From positions 1 through 64,000 of the forward strand of contig JBKQWE010000003.1 of NCBI GenBank assembly GCA_052139675.1: a DNA stretch of 64,000 nucleotides, written 5' to 3'. Positions 25,321 through 33,999 of the stretch are shown here, piece after piece. The translations under genes were made by a program, and so were the position numbers. The DNA comes from JBEKCB01 sp052139675. GTDB taxonomy: Bacteria > Planctomycetota > Brocadiia > CAIUPP01. Each line of letters starts with the position of its first letter. Position 1 is the stretch's first letter. Below the pieces are notes generated by a model. That model ran no database searches. It saw only the letters and a list, made by a program, of their open reading frames with translations, and was not told where the DNA came from.

Positions 25321-25321
25321 T
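25274..25321 (+). repeat. attR core repeat (displaced tRNA-Gln 3' end)
   Basis: This is the second copy of the 48-bp sequence, identical to 7833-7880 except for A at 25300. No acceptor 5' strand or D arm precedes it, so it is not a tRNA gene. It marks the right end of the element; host sequence resumes at 25322. Confidence 0.9.
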
Positions 25322-25441
25322 CGACTCGCTTCGCTCGCTCATGGCCTTCGGCCGGACAGCGGGCGAGGCGAGTTGCATTTTAAGGCCGGCGGGTCCGGGA
25401 GGCAAGCGAATCGAATGGCCTTGAGCGAGCGCAGCGAGTCG
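25322..25441. repeat. Inverted repeat directly after attR
   Basis: CGACTCGCTTCGCTCGCTCA (25322-25341) is repeated in inverted orientation at 25422-25441 with one mismatch, around an 80-base centre. It would have stood immediately downstream of tRNA-Gln before insertion, so it may be a transcription terminator or a dispersed palindromic repeat of this genome. Confidence 0.6.
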
Positions 25442-25505
25442 AACGGGCCATTGCCCGCCGCGCCGCCTCTCAGGCCGCCCCGGAATTCTAAGACCTTTTC
25501 CAAAT

Positions 25506-25521
25506 TGTTTCACGTGAAACA
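25506..25521. promoter_or_regulatory. parS: parS site (ParB binding site)
   Basis: TGTTTCACGTGAAACA is a perfect match to the 16-bp palindromic chromosomal parS consensus, extended by one base pair on each side. ParB proteins load here to segregate the chromosome. Such sites usually cluster near the replication origin. No parA or parB gene is in the window. Confidence 0.85.
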
Positions 25522-25675
25522 ATCAGACTAATCCTGATATGCTTGCCTCCTTCATGCCGCTTCAATGAGGCCGGGACGGGTCGGAATGGCGTCGCACTGC
25601 CGGCGCATGGCCCGCGTATTGACCATTCATTGCCGGTATTACGGGCCGGGGCGAAGAACAGGTCCTCCTGCGCGT

Positions 25676-25765
25676 CCATCTGAAAAAAAACGAACCCGAC
25701 TGCGCCGTGGACCGGACGGAACCAGGACGATGAATCTCCCTTCTCCATCTGAAAAAACGAACCCA
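25676..25765. repeat. Short direct repeats in an intergenic stretch
   Basis: CCATCTGAAAAAA-type units followed by CGAACCC occur at 25676-25698 and 25745-25765, differing by two A residues. The rest of the stretch between parS and the gene ending at 25788 shows nothing I can name. Confidence 0.35.
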
Positions 25766-25787
25766 GCCGCAGCCGCCCCGCGCTGGA

Positions 25788-27542
25788 TCACCGGGCTTGC
25801 GGCAGAGCTTCCTCCGGCCCGACGTGCGCCTTCCGCGCCGCTCCATCGGCGGTGAGCCGCGGCAGGCCCGACTCGGATTCCTCGATCCCCGGGTCGGCCA
25901 GGATGCCGTGCGTCTCGAAGCCCGTCGCCGCGCTGAACCCCGCCAGGTCCGCGCCGCCCCATTCCCGGTGCCGCACTCGCCACGGCACGCCGTAGAGGAA
26001 TCCCTTTTCCCCGGGCCCGGCCCAATACAGGTTCCCGTCAATAATCATCCCCTGCTTGAGCGGGTCGAACCACCGCGCCGGCTCCTTCGCCCGCACCGAC
26101 TCCTCGAATGCGCTCTCGCTCTTGAACGCCTCCAGGTCCGCCGGATGCCGGCCGAAAAACGGCGTATCGTACCAGAGCCCGAGCTGGTACTGCGCGTTGA
26201 ACGCGGAGACGTTCCCCGCGATCACGTGCCCCGAGTTCAGGAACGGCCCCTTGTCGAGTCCCGGCTCGTCGAGATATCGCGGCCCTTGCTCGTGCAGCGA
26301 CAAGCCGTCCCGATTGCCCACCAGCAGGTTCTTCGCCACCACGCAATTGCGGCTCTCCGCCAGCGTCAACCCGGCGTCCGCCCAGATCCCCGGCAAGCGC
26401 AGGCCGTTGCGCACGAAAACATTGTTGAGCACGTAAATGTTGCGGCTGATCTCCACGGACAGCCCCGAGCATTCGTTATTCTCGAACAGGCACTCCCGCA
26501 CCACCACATCCGCCACGTCCACGTCGAACCAGAGCCCCGGCCCGCCGTTGTTGCGGAAGACGCACCGCTGGAACACGCCGCCGCGCGAGGCCGTCAGCTT
26601 CGCCCCGCCGGCCTCCCAGTTCCGGTTGATCGGCTTGCGCGTGTTTTCCTCCCAGACATCCCCCTCGTTGAGAAAGTTCCTCCCGTACGCGCCGTCGCCG
26701 ACGTGCCCGCAGCGGCGGACCGTGCAGCCCCGCATCACGCCGTCCTCCGGCCCCACCAGCGCGCCGCCGCCGGCCATCCACTCCACCACGCAGTCCTCGA
26801 GCCGATTCCCTTTCCCGAGCAGCCAGACCGCCGGCCGCTGCGGAAACGTCGCCGCGTAACGGAACGTGAACCCGCGCACCCACACGTATTCGAACCCCTT
26901 CGGGCGCGCCCACGGGTTCGACCCGAAAATCATCCCGCGCGTGCACGCCTCGATCCGGTGAGCGTCCGGGTTCGACCCGTCCTTCAGCCACAGGCAGAGC
27001 CGCCCGTTCTCCGGGTCCGGGAAAAACGTCCCCGGCGACATGTCGGCCAGGCTCAATTGAATCTGCGGATAATCCCAGACCTCGCCGTCCACGACCATCT
27101 GCTCGGCGCGTCCGCTGCGCACATGCTCCGCGTCGTTCGGGTGATGGCGGATCGGACGGCCGTTGATCGTGTCAATGATGAAATCGCTGTGCCATGCCAC
27201 CTCGTAAATCGGCCGCGCACCCTCGATGCGCCGCCAGCCGGTCACGACGTCCGCGCCGGTCGCCACGACGTTTTCGCCGGGCGCAGCCTCGTACACGATC
27301 GGCGCGCCGGGCAGCCCCGAGTTCCGCGGCTCGACGTACTCGCGATAGACCCCGGCATGGACAATGGCCCGGTCGCCCGGCTGGAGCATCTCAGCCGCCT
27401 TGCCCATCGTCTTCCACGGCCGCTCAGCCGACCCGGGCCCCTCATCCGAAGCCTGCGGGTTCATCTGCGACACGGAGTAAGTCGCCGACCACGCCGGCAC
27501 GGAGATCAGCAGCGTAACAACCGCCCAAACCCGCCACCGCAT
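25788..27542 (-). CDS. Secreted right-handed beta-helix protein
   Basis: ATG 27542 follows GAGGTG and begins MRWRVWAVVTLLISVPAWSA, a signal peptide; 584 residues. The N-terminal PWKTMGKAAEMLQPGDRAIV and HAGVYREYV are the usual entry of bacterial beta-helix proteins with DUF1565/parallel-beta repeats. Later segments repeat short turns such as LTLAESRNCVVAKNLLVGNR and FRNNGGPGLWFDVDVADVVV, typical of a right-handed beta-helix. It probably binds or cleaves a polysaccharide outside the cytoplasm. It stands alone between the parS region and the restriction gene. Confidence 0.8.
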   Translation of the reverse strand: MRWRVWAVVTLLISVPAWSATYSVSQMNPQASDEGPGSAERPWKTMGKAAEMLQPGDRAIVHAGVYREYVEPRNSGLPGAPIVYEAAPGENVVATGADVVTGWRRIEGARPIYEVAWHSDFIIDTINGRPIRHHPNDAEHVRSGRAEQMVVDGEVWDYPQIQLSLADMSPGTFFPDPENGRLCLWLKDGSNPDAHRIEACTRGMIFGSNPWARPKGFEYVWVRGFTFRYAATFPQRPAVWLLGKGNRLEDCVVEWMAGGGALVGPEDGVMRGCTVRRCGHVGDGAYGRNFLNEGDVWEENTRKPINRNWEAGGAKLTASRGGVFQRCVFRNNGGPGLWFDVDVADVVVRECLFENNECSGLSVEISRNIYVLNNVFVRNGLRLPGIWADAGLTLAESRNCVVAKNLLVGNRDGLSLHEQGPRYLDEPGLDKGPFLNSGHVIAGNVSAFNAQYQLGLWYDTPFFGRHPADLEAFKSESAFEESVRAKEPARWFDPLKQGMIIDGNLYWAGPGEKGFLYGVPWRVRHREWGGADLAGFSAATGFETHGILADPGIEESESGLPRLTADGAARKAHVGPEEALPQAR

Positions 27543-27635
27543 GTTGCACCTCAGTTCGTACAATGCAAAAATAGGTGCCTGTCCCCGGTTCTCCCCTGTT
27601 CTCTACGCCACTTCCCAACATTGCAGTGATCTATT

Positions 27636-30600
27636 TCACCGTAAGTCTGCAAGGCTCGACTGAACATCGCGAAGTTCGGAGGCCGTGATCTCCCAAACGG
27701 CAGCGGCCTGCTCATCTATCTCGGATTCTACCCGCCCCAGCCGCGTCTGCCCGGGCTTCGTGGCTTCAGCTGCGATTTGATGAGCTGCTGCACTTAATTC
27801 CGCCAACCGCTTGTGCGCTTTTTCCTTCTCATCATACTTAGGCAATCGGACGTACTCCAGAACATGCGTAGAAGTTTGTGTTTCCAGTCCGTAGCTTTTG
27901 ACGACAAGGACGCTAATGGAAGAACTGAGCATTGCGCAGACGAAGTGTGCTTCCTCTCTGTCCTGGAGCGGAACGAACATCAACTTGTGGTCGGGAATGA
28001 CGACTTTGCTCTTGCCCGCGATTTTGGCGCTCCCGCTGACGGCACAGGTGAAAAAGTCCGCCTGTTCCCGCCAGCACACCTTGTGCGGTGCAAGCGTATA
28101 CTCGCCTATGTTGTAGAGCGAATAAAACGGCGCAAACGGCTTGCCTCTTTCGTTGCAGAAGTATTTCCTGAAGCCAGAGCGTTGGCGTAAGAGTTTCTCA
28201 AACTTCAGCAAGAAGGTGTAAGTCAGAGGTAGCTTGCTCTTGAGCCATTCCTCATCATAGCCTTGGCGTTCCATTGCGTCTTGAACGTTAAGCAATTGCG
28301 CGGAACTCTCCATCCGCCATCGCCCAACATCGCGGCCGCGCACCAACGGGTAAAGCAAGTCTGGTTCCAGCGCTGCCTCGACTCGTTCAATGCCTTCGCG
28401 TTTGCCGACATCGCTGAGGTTGCGGACGATGACCTGGCCCGCGTTGTTCTTGCCGGTAATTTCAAGCCAATAGACACCATTCGCCCACGTGCATGAGCCA
28501 GCGTAAGCTCGGTATGCGGATTGCCCGACAGCCTTTTGCACAGCTTCGAGGGCTTTTCGACGCGCTGTGAGCCAAGGGCTTCGTGGTTCGTCGCGATTGA
28601 TAGGCTGCGCCTGCCAACGTTTGGTTTCAATCTTATCCAGCACCACGTCAAGGTCGTCGTCGAGATTGACGGATTGCCCTGCCTTCTTGCGCCAATACAC
28701 GTAAGGCAAGGGATACTTGGTCGGTCTTCCTTTCTGGAAGGTAACAATGGCCGTGCGGTTTGTCGCGCCCTCGAACGGCTGGAAATCGCTGAGGTCGTCC
28801 ACCTGGAGGGCTTGGAATGGCGCGCCTTTCCCTAATTGAAAACGACGAAAGCCATCGCCTGCGCCCTTGGTCTTGAAGAGGGTCTGCGTAATAATGAAGC
28901 CGAGGCGCCCTTTATCTTTGACGTAATTATCGAGACACGCGTAGGTGAAGAGCATCGCCAAATCCTTCTTGCCGCCGCCAAGCCTCGCCGCCTGGCCTTT
29001 CAGTGAAAAAAGGCCATACTTTGCCCAGAGCGGCCACGTCTTTGCGCGGTAGTCGTCGGAGAGGCTTTGCCAATTGACCCAGGGCGGGTTGCCTATGACG
29101 TAGTCGAAGCTCTGCTTGCCGACGAAGACGGGCGCGAACTGGTTCTTAAGAAAGCGCGCCCAGATGCCATTGCGTCCTTCCGCGTTCAATGCGGCGATGC
29201 GAGCGAAAAGATAGGCCAGAATCTTCTCGGTCTCGGCACCAAGCGGGCCGATCCCCGAGCGCAGCTTTTCAATGAACTGCGACCTCGTGCGATTAAAAAG
29301 GACGGATTCCTCAAGCAGGCTGCAGACGATTTCGATTTTGCCCTTATCGATGACGGCCGCCGGGAACCAGAATGAGCCTACGCAAGTATCAACTCTGCGG
29401 TCGCTGGGCCTGAACTTCAGGCCGCCTTCCTTTGAGAACTCCGCGGGTGTCAGAATAGAGTCGCAAAGATAGACCGGGATTTCGACTTGCGGAAGTTTTT
29501 TGATGAGTGTGCCAAGGCTTAACAGGAAATTTGTCCTGGCGGCGATGACCGCCAACGGATTCAGGTCGAAACCGACGATGTTGGTAAGGATCTTATGCGC
29601 CAGCTCATCGGGGCGTACAAGGTAGCGGTCTGCGTATTCGAAAGCTCTCCGAATGCAGAGTGAAAGAAACGTGCCGGAGCCACAAGAGGGGTCAAGAACG
29701 CGCCTGTCGGGATTGCCGTCGTAACCGATTTGATTGATAAGGCGTTCGGCCAACCAATCGGGCGTGTAGTATTCACCGAGGTCGTGGCGGACGCGTCGCG
29801 GCATAAGATACTGGTAAAGCTTTTTTAGTAGGTCGCGTGTTGCGTCAGGGTCTATCGTCGCCGTCGCGGGCTCGAATTGCTGGAGCGAAATCGCGATGTG
29901 ACGGATGTTCTGAGCGATAGAAGGGTCCCAGACGTCAAGATACCACCGAAAGAAGTCGCCTTCGAGAAAGTTGATGATGTTGAACTGCTTGAAGTGGCCG
30001 CCATTTTCGAGGTTCTCAACCTTGAATTTCAACAAGTCGTCGCCGGCGGCCTCGATGTCGGCGGTGAACGAGGCGAACCAGGAGCCTTGCTGTAAGGAGA
30101 TGAGTTCGGCCGCGAGCATTTTCATCAAGAGTACGTAATAGGTGTGGACGGCGAAAAGGAGTTTCTTGAGATCAGGCTTGTCCTCGATCTTGTAGAGCTT
30201 CGCAAGCTCACGAGCGACAGTGTCACTACGCTCAAGTTCCTGGCCATAGATAATTCCAAAAATCATGTCCCACTGCTTGAAAAATGTTTCGACACGGCGG
30301 TCTTTAGTTCTCAACATTTTGTGATATAGCGCATTGACCACCTTCGACGCGATTTCACCATCGGGGCCGAAAACCTCTGCCAGCGCGTGCGGTTCAAGCG
30401 CCCGGCGCTGGAAGAACTGGAGCGAATAAAGAAGCCAGTCTACGCTGGCCTCGTCAATCGGCATTGGTCCAACGACTTGAAACCCGCCGCGCGGCAGTTC
30501 CTTCGTGCGAACGAAGTTCAACTGCGTGTTGAGCGAAATCGGCTGGAAAAACTTAGCCCGGTTTTCCGACGAGGCGAAGCGCAGGTACATGATCTGTTCA

Positions 30601-30983
30601 CCATCTATGGCGATGCCGAGCATTCTCTTAGCGGCTTCACGTTGTTTCTTCAGGCCATACTCACGCGCTTGACCTGCTAGATATGAAGAGAGTTGTTCGA
30701 TGACTTTATTTCGGCCGCTGTCCGTGGCGAGAACACCAGGTCGCTTGTACTCGATGATCCCGAACCCATAGACGGCGTCAGCGCTTCCCGTGCCTTTGAG
30801 CAAGGTAATGGGACGCTCGTAACGGGCTTGCGTGGAAATGCCGAGTTGAGCCAAATACTGCTTCAGCTCTGCCTCCACGTTGAGCCGGACATCTTCTTCG
30901 CTTTTTGCCGTCTTGCCAATGGCACGGATTTTTTCGGCGAGCGGCTTTGCGATGGCAGGATCGATTTTTCTTCGTGTACTCAT
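27636..30983 (-). CDS. Type IIG restriction-modification enzyme (N6-adenine methylase)
   Basis: ATG 30983; 1115 residues. The N-terminal nuclease motif is GSADAVYGFGIIEYKRPG, with Asp69 and Glu78-x-Lys80. The methylase core has LGEYYTPDWLAERLINQIGY, motif I VLDPSCGSGTFL (around 420) and motif IV VIGNPPWVNW (around 620). A long C-terminal region with paired target-recognition-like segments (YPLVRGRDVGRW, YTLAPHKVCWREQ) completes a one-chain type IIG enzyme. It cuts and methylates its own site. Codon use is visibly richer in A/T than in the flanking genes, suggesting recent transfer. It lies outside the att repeats, so it is a separate acquisition from the element. Confidence 0.88.
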   Translation of the reverse strand: MSTRRKIDPAIAKPLAEKIRAIGKTAKSEEDVRLNVEAELKQYLAQLGISTQARYERPITLLKGTGSADAVYGFGIIEYKRPGVLATDSGRNKVIEQLSSYLAGQAREYGLKKQREAAKRMLGIAIDGEQIMYLRFASSENRAKFFQPISLNTQLNFVRTKELPRGGFQVVGPMPIDEASVDWLLYSLQFFQRRALEPHALAEVFGPDGEIASKVVNALYHKMLRTKDRRVETFFKQWDMIFGIIYGQELERSDTVARELAKLYKIEDKPDLKKLLFAVHTYYVLLMKMLAAELISLQQGSWFASFTADIEAAGDDLLKFKVENLENGGHFKQFNIINFLEGDFFRWYLDVWDPSIAQNIRHIAISLQQFEPATATIDPDATRDLLKKLYQYLMPRRVRHDLGEYYTPDWLAERLINQIGYDGNPDRRVLDPSCGSGTFLSLCIRRAFEYADRYLVRPDELAHKILTNIVGFDLNPLAVIAARTNFLLSLGTLIKKLPQVEIPVYLCDSILTPAEFSKEGGLKFRPSDRRVDTCVGSFWFPAAVIDKGKIEIVCSLLEESVLFNRTRSQFIEKLRSGIGPLGAETEKILAYLFARIAALNAEGRNGIWARFLKNQFAPVFVGKQSFDYVIGNPPWVNWQSLSDDYRAKTWPLWAKYGLFSLKGQAARLGGGKKDLAMLFTYACLDNYVKDKGRLGFIITQTLFKTKGAGDGFRRFQLGKGAPFQALQVDDLSDFQPFEGATNRTAIVTFQKGRPTKYPLPYVYWRKKAGQSVNLDDDLDVVLDKIETKRWQAQPINRDEPRSPWLTARRKALEAVQKAVGQSAYRAYAGSCTWANGVYWLEITGKNNAGQVIVRNLSDVGKREGIERVEAALEPDLLYPLVRGRDVGRWRMESSAQLLNVQDAMERQGYDEEWLKSKLPLTYTFLLKFEKLLRQRSGFRKYFCNERGKPFAPFYSLYNIGEYTLAPHKVCWREQADFFTCAVSGSAKIAGKSKVVIPDHKLMFVPLQDREEAHFVCAMLSSSISVLVVKSYGLETQTSTHVLEYVRLPKYDEKEKAHKRLAELSAAAHQIAAEATKPGQTRLGRVESEIDEQAAAVWEITASELRDVQSSLADLR

Positions 30984-31125
30984 GGCACAGAAGTCTACCC
31001 CACATAAGTAAGTAGTACCTAGGCGCGGCCTCCCGCAATGACCAGCAAAAACACGTTGAGCCAGAGTTGGTATTTGGTAAAGATTCCGTGGCGGTTTCCG
31101 TAGTTGCTAACGGGATTTATCATAA

Positions 31126-32451
31126 TCAATCATTCGCTGCATCTTTCTCAAACGCCGCGACCAGTCCCTTGAAGAAAATCTGGTGCCCCCGGTCAATTGG
31201 ATGATTCAGACACGTCCCCAGGAGAACCATATAATTCAACCCTTGCCGGCCTGCATCCTGCCACCCACGGTAATTGTCCACCAGGCAGCAGTGCTTTGCC
31301 TGGGCCACCTGGCGCATGGCCGCGGCGTAATCGCCCATGTTCCCCACTGTCGCGGTCCATTTCAGATTCTTCATGCTCGGTGTCATCAAGATCACTGCCG
31401 CACCGCTCGCCTGAGCCTTGTCAACCATCGTCTCCAGGTTCTTCTTGTACGCCGCCGGCGGCACGCTGTTGCCGCTTTGCCCACGGTTATTGTCGTTCAC
31501 CCCAAGCATGATGGACACCACGTCCGGTCGGTGCGCCGTCACGTCCGCGGCGAACCGCTGGAGGGCGCGCGGCGTGTCGTCGCCGCCGACGCCGGCCTTG
31601 ACCACGACGATCTGCCTATCCGCCGCCTGGACCACCTTGTCTTTCGGCGTCACCACCACCTTGCTTTGTGGATACATAATCTCCAGCCATTTTACAAACC
31701 GGTCCACATACGATCCCTTGCCGTCGCGGAAATCCGCCGCCGTCTGAGCCGTGATGCTGTCGCCGAGAAACACGATCGTCACCGGCTTGCCCGCGGCCAT
31801 CTTGTCCCGCGCGGTCTGCAGCACCGCCCTGTTCGCGACCGGCGGCACGCCTTTATAGGCCGGATCGATCAGGTTGATGTTCTCCATCGTCAACTTCATC
31901 GTATTGGGCGGCAGATAGACGCTGAGCAGCGGTGTCGCCCCGGCATCGGCCTCCGGCAACTGCGGCTCGCACTTGTCTTCGACGCCCTTCTTGAGGACCA
32001 CTTTTCCGGCGGCCGTTCGCTCCATGAGGTCCAACCGTGTCTTGGTGTAATCATATTCGAAGTGACATTTGCGTCCCGCGTACGGACTGCCGGGCAGCCC
32101 TGCAACGCTCCACAAATCCCAGTCCACCGCATAATCGGCGCCCTCGACCAGCTTGACCTGGGGTTTGTCGGCCGGCGTCACGACAAGCGACTTCGGCCGC
32201 AAGGCGCCCGATACCCACGCCACGCCCGGCAGCATCACCGGGCCGTCGTACGAGAGCGGCCCGGCCTTCAGCTCGCCATCCCAGCGGCCGTGAGTCACGG
32301 GGAGGGACGCGATCATCACCGATTCGTGCAGCGGCATGATCGTCAGCTTCATACCCTCCAGCTTTACATCTGCCGGCGTAAGCACCGCGCCCCAAGCCGC
32401 AGCCGCCAGCCCCGCCACTGTGACCATCGCCATCGTTGTCTCTTTCATCAT
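31126..32451 (-). CDS. Secreted SGNH-family hydrolase
   Basis: ATG 32451 follows AAGGGA by 7 bases; 441 residues with a short signal (MAMVTVAGLAAAAWGA). After an N-terminal beta-rich region of about 215 residues, the hydrolase domain shows block I VFLGDSITAQ, block III SIMLGVNDNN, and the C-terminal CLNHPIDRGHQIF with the catalytic Asp-x-x-His-like pair. These lipases/esterases deacylate carbohydrates or lipids. Similar two-domain proteins are common in PVC bacteria and are thought to deacetylate polysaccharides. A homologous but distinct one is encoded at 35661-37160. Confidence 0.85.
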   Translation of the reverse strand: MMKETTMAMVTVAGLAAAAWGAVLTPADVKLEGMKLTIMPLHESVMIASLPVTHGRWDGELKAGPLSYDGPVMLPGVAWVSGALRPKSLVVTPADKPQVKLVEGADYAVDWDLWSVAGLPGSPYAGRKCHFEYDYTKTRLDLMERTAAGKVVLKKGVEDKCEPQLPEADAGATPLLSVYLPPNTMKLTMENINLIDPAYKGVPPVANRAVLQTARDKMAAGKPVTIVFLGDSITAQTAADFRDGKGSYVDRFVKWLEIMYPQSKVVVTPKDKVVQAADRQIVVVKAGVGGDDTPRALQRFAADVTAHRPDVVSIMLGVNDNNRGQSGNSVPPAAYKKNLETMVDKAQASGAAVILMTPSMKNLKWTATVGNMGDYAAAMRQVAQAKHCCLVDNYRGWQDAGRQGLNYMVLLGTCLNHPIDRGHQIFFKGLVAAFEKDAAND

Positions 32452-32559
32452 GTTGGATCCCTTAAGCTTTGTGGGCCGGTCGTAGTCCCATCCATTCAAG
32501 AACGAGGACGAGAACGCCCAGGACGAACGCCGTGTTACCGTCCGGCAGACCACGGAGGA

Positions 32560-33747
32560 TTATAGCAACCCGTCGTAGAGATTCTCCAGCTCTCCCGACA
32601 GGAAAGCAGCGTTGTATTTAGCCTCGACGTGCGCGCGTCCGGCGCGGCCCATCTCGGGCCACTTCTCCGGATGCGTGACCAGAGACTCCAGGCGGTCGGT
32701 CAGCGCGTTCACGTCCTTCTCGGGGGCGAGGTAACCGCTCACGCCGTCGAGCACGACCTCCGGGATGTCGCAGTGCCGCGAGGCGAGGACCGGCATGCCC
32801 GCCGCGCTGAGTTCGATCACCGCCACCGGACAGCCGCCCTCGGCGTCGCCGTTGGCGGCGATCACGCTCGGCGCCAGGTACAGATGGGCCAGTTCGGCGA
32901 AGCGCAGATATTCGTCATAGGGCATGCCGCTATACCAGGTCACGCGGTCGGCGACGCCGCGCGCTGCGGCTTCGGACTTGAGCGCGTGAACCAGCCGCAG
33001 GTTGTCCTTCGATTTGGCGCATAAGATGCAGTCCAGCCGCAGACCGCGATGCCGCTGGGCCACGTTGGCGAACGCGCGCAGGCCGTAGATCAGCCCCTTC
33101 TTCTCCATGGCGCGGCACGCGATGAGGCAGCGGATGATGCCGTCCGCGCCGGGCTGCCGCGGAATAAAACGCACCTTCGCCAGGTCCACGCCCATGTGCA
33201 GGATGCGCACCTTTTCGGCCGGGCAGCCGAGCGCGATGATTTTCTCCCGCATCGCGCCGCCCTCGGCCAGGAACGCCTCCGATTCACGGAATAACTCGGC
33301 GTATCGCCGCCGCCATTCCGCCAGCATGCCGAGCTTCCAGATGTCAGCGCCGTAAGTGGAGATCACGTGGGGCAGCCCGAACCGGCGCTTCAGCGGAAGG
33401 TCGTCATACCCTGAGGAAGCGAAATGGCTGTGGAGCAGCGCCACGCGCCGGCGCTCGACCGCCTGGAGGAACGCCGGGAAATGCGGCGCGACCCAGGCTT
33501 TGGCCGCCTTCTGATACGCGTGGCTGAGCGGACCGGAATAAGCCGCGACCACCTCGCCGCCGATGGCATCCAGCGGGAAATACGGCAGGTTCACCGTCCG
33601 TTTGCAAAGCACCACCGGGCGGTAGCGGCTCAGCCGGCCGATGACCGTGTGGATCCAGTTGCTGCCGAAGTGCAGGTACTCGGTGACGGAGTGAGCGACG
33701 ACCGGCATGGCGCCCATTCCACCGGGAGTTCCGGGGCCACCATACAT
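32560..33747 (-). CDS. Glycosyltransferase family 4 (GT-B)
   Basis: ATG 33747 follows GAGGGG by 6 bases; 395 residues. Opening segments VTEYLHFGSNWIHTVIGRLS and LLHSHFASSGYDDLPLKR are typical of the N-terminal Rossmann domain, and HVISTYGADI resembles the GT4 H-x-H/GxD acceptor region. The C-terminal domain has GCPVAVIELSAAGMPVLASR, corresponding to the E-x7-E nucleotide-sugar motif (EGGCPVAVIE), and DIPEVVLDGVSGYLAP. It probably builds an exported or surface glycan from a nucleotide sugar. The neighbours are secreted hydrolases and a radical SAM protein. Confidence 0.85.
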   Translation of the reverse strand: MYGGPGTPGGMGAMPVVAHSVTEYLHFGSNWIHTVIGRLSRYRPVVLCKRTVNLPYFPLDAIGGEVVAAYSGPLSHAYQKAAKAWVAPHFPAFLQAVERRRVALLHSHFASSGYDDLPLKRRFGLPHVISTYGADIWKLGMLAEWRRRYAELFRESEAFLAEGGAMREKIIALGCPAEKVRILHMGVDLAKVRFIPRQPGADGIIRCLIACRAMEKKGLIYGLRAFANVAQRHRGLRLDCILCAKSKDNLRLVHALKSEAAARGVADRVTWYSGMPYDEYLRFAELAHLYLAPSVIAANGDAEGGCPVAVIELSAAGMPVLASRHCDIPEVVLDGVSGYLAPEKDVNALTDRLESLVTHPEKWPEMGRAGRAHVEAKYNAAFLSGELENLYDGLL

Positions 33748-33907
33748 AACGATCCCCTCTGCGTTTTCGGGTCGGCTTTCTGCTTGTGCAGGACACGGCC
33801 GACGACCCCATCGCGCCGACAGCATCCTAACCTTAAGCCGCCGGAAGTCAAGATGTCAAGTGGTTTCCCGGCTTTTCCGGAGGATGGTCCGCCGACGCAC
33901 GCTCTCT

Positions 33908-33980
33908 CGTTCTCGTCCTCGTCGTCGTCCTCGTCATCGAACAGCGGTTCATCACGACCGAGGACGAGGACGAGGACGAT
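33908..33980. repeat. GTCCTC/GAGGAC inverted repeat
   Basis: The run of CTCGTCCTCGTCGTCGTC units (about 33908-33939) is complementary to CGAGGACGAGGACGAGGAC (from 33959) around a short centre, forming a long hairpin between the glycosyltransferase and the gene ending at 34000. It probably serves as a terminator or is a dispersed repeat. Confidence 0.5.
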
Positions 33981-33999
33981 TTACAGCGCGACGGTGATT

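Larger units (their letters stand above)
7833..25321. mobile_element. Integrative element in tRNA-Gln, satellite-like, about 17.4 kb
   Basis: The segment is bounded by a 48-bp direct repeat (7833-7880 and 25274-25321, one G/A mismatch) that begins in the anticodon arm of tRNA-Gln and ends just after CCA. A tyrosine integrase adjoins the left repeat. The left half (9355-14934) is one minus-strand operon of HTH regulators, SprT-like peptidase, coiled-coil protein, terminase-small-subunit-like protein and a P4-type primase-helicase. The right half holds unknown genes and a restriction/modification pair. No major capsid, portal, large terminase or tail gene is present. This composition resembles phage-inducible islands or P4-like satellites with defence cargo. 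It could also be a decayed prophage or a plasmid-like element. Confidence 0.9.

Noticed and set aside
25274..25321. Second tRNA-Gln gene
   Set aside because: Only the 3' half is present, with no acceptor 5' strand or D arm; it is the attR copy.
7833..25321. CRISPR array or prophage with structural genes inside the element
   Set aside because: No spaced short repeats and no capsid, portal, tail or large terminase genes were found.
25797..27629. 610-codon plus-strand frame opposite the second beta-helix gene
   Set aside because: Translation is Arg/Pro/His-rich without domains. The minus-strand gene has a signal peptide and beta-helix repeats.
31019..31123. 34-codon minus-strand frame between the SGNH and type IIG genes
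   Set aside because: Weak ribosome-binding site, no homology-like pattern, and close to chance length in a 140-base gap.
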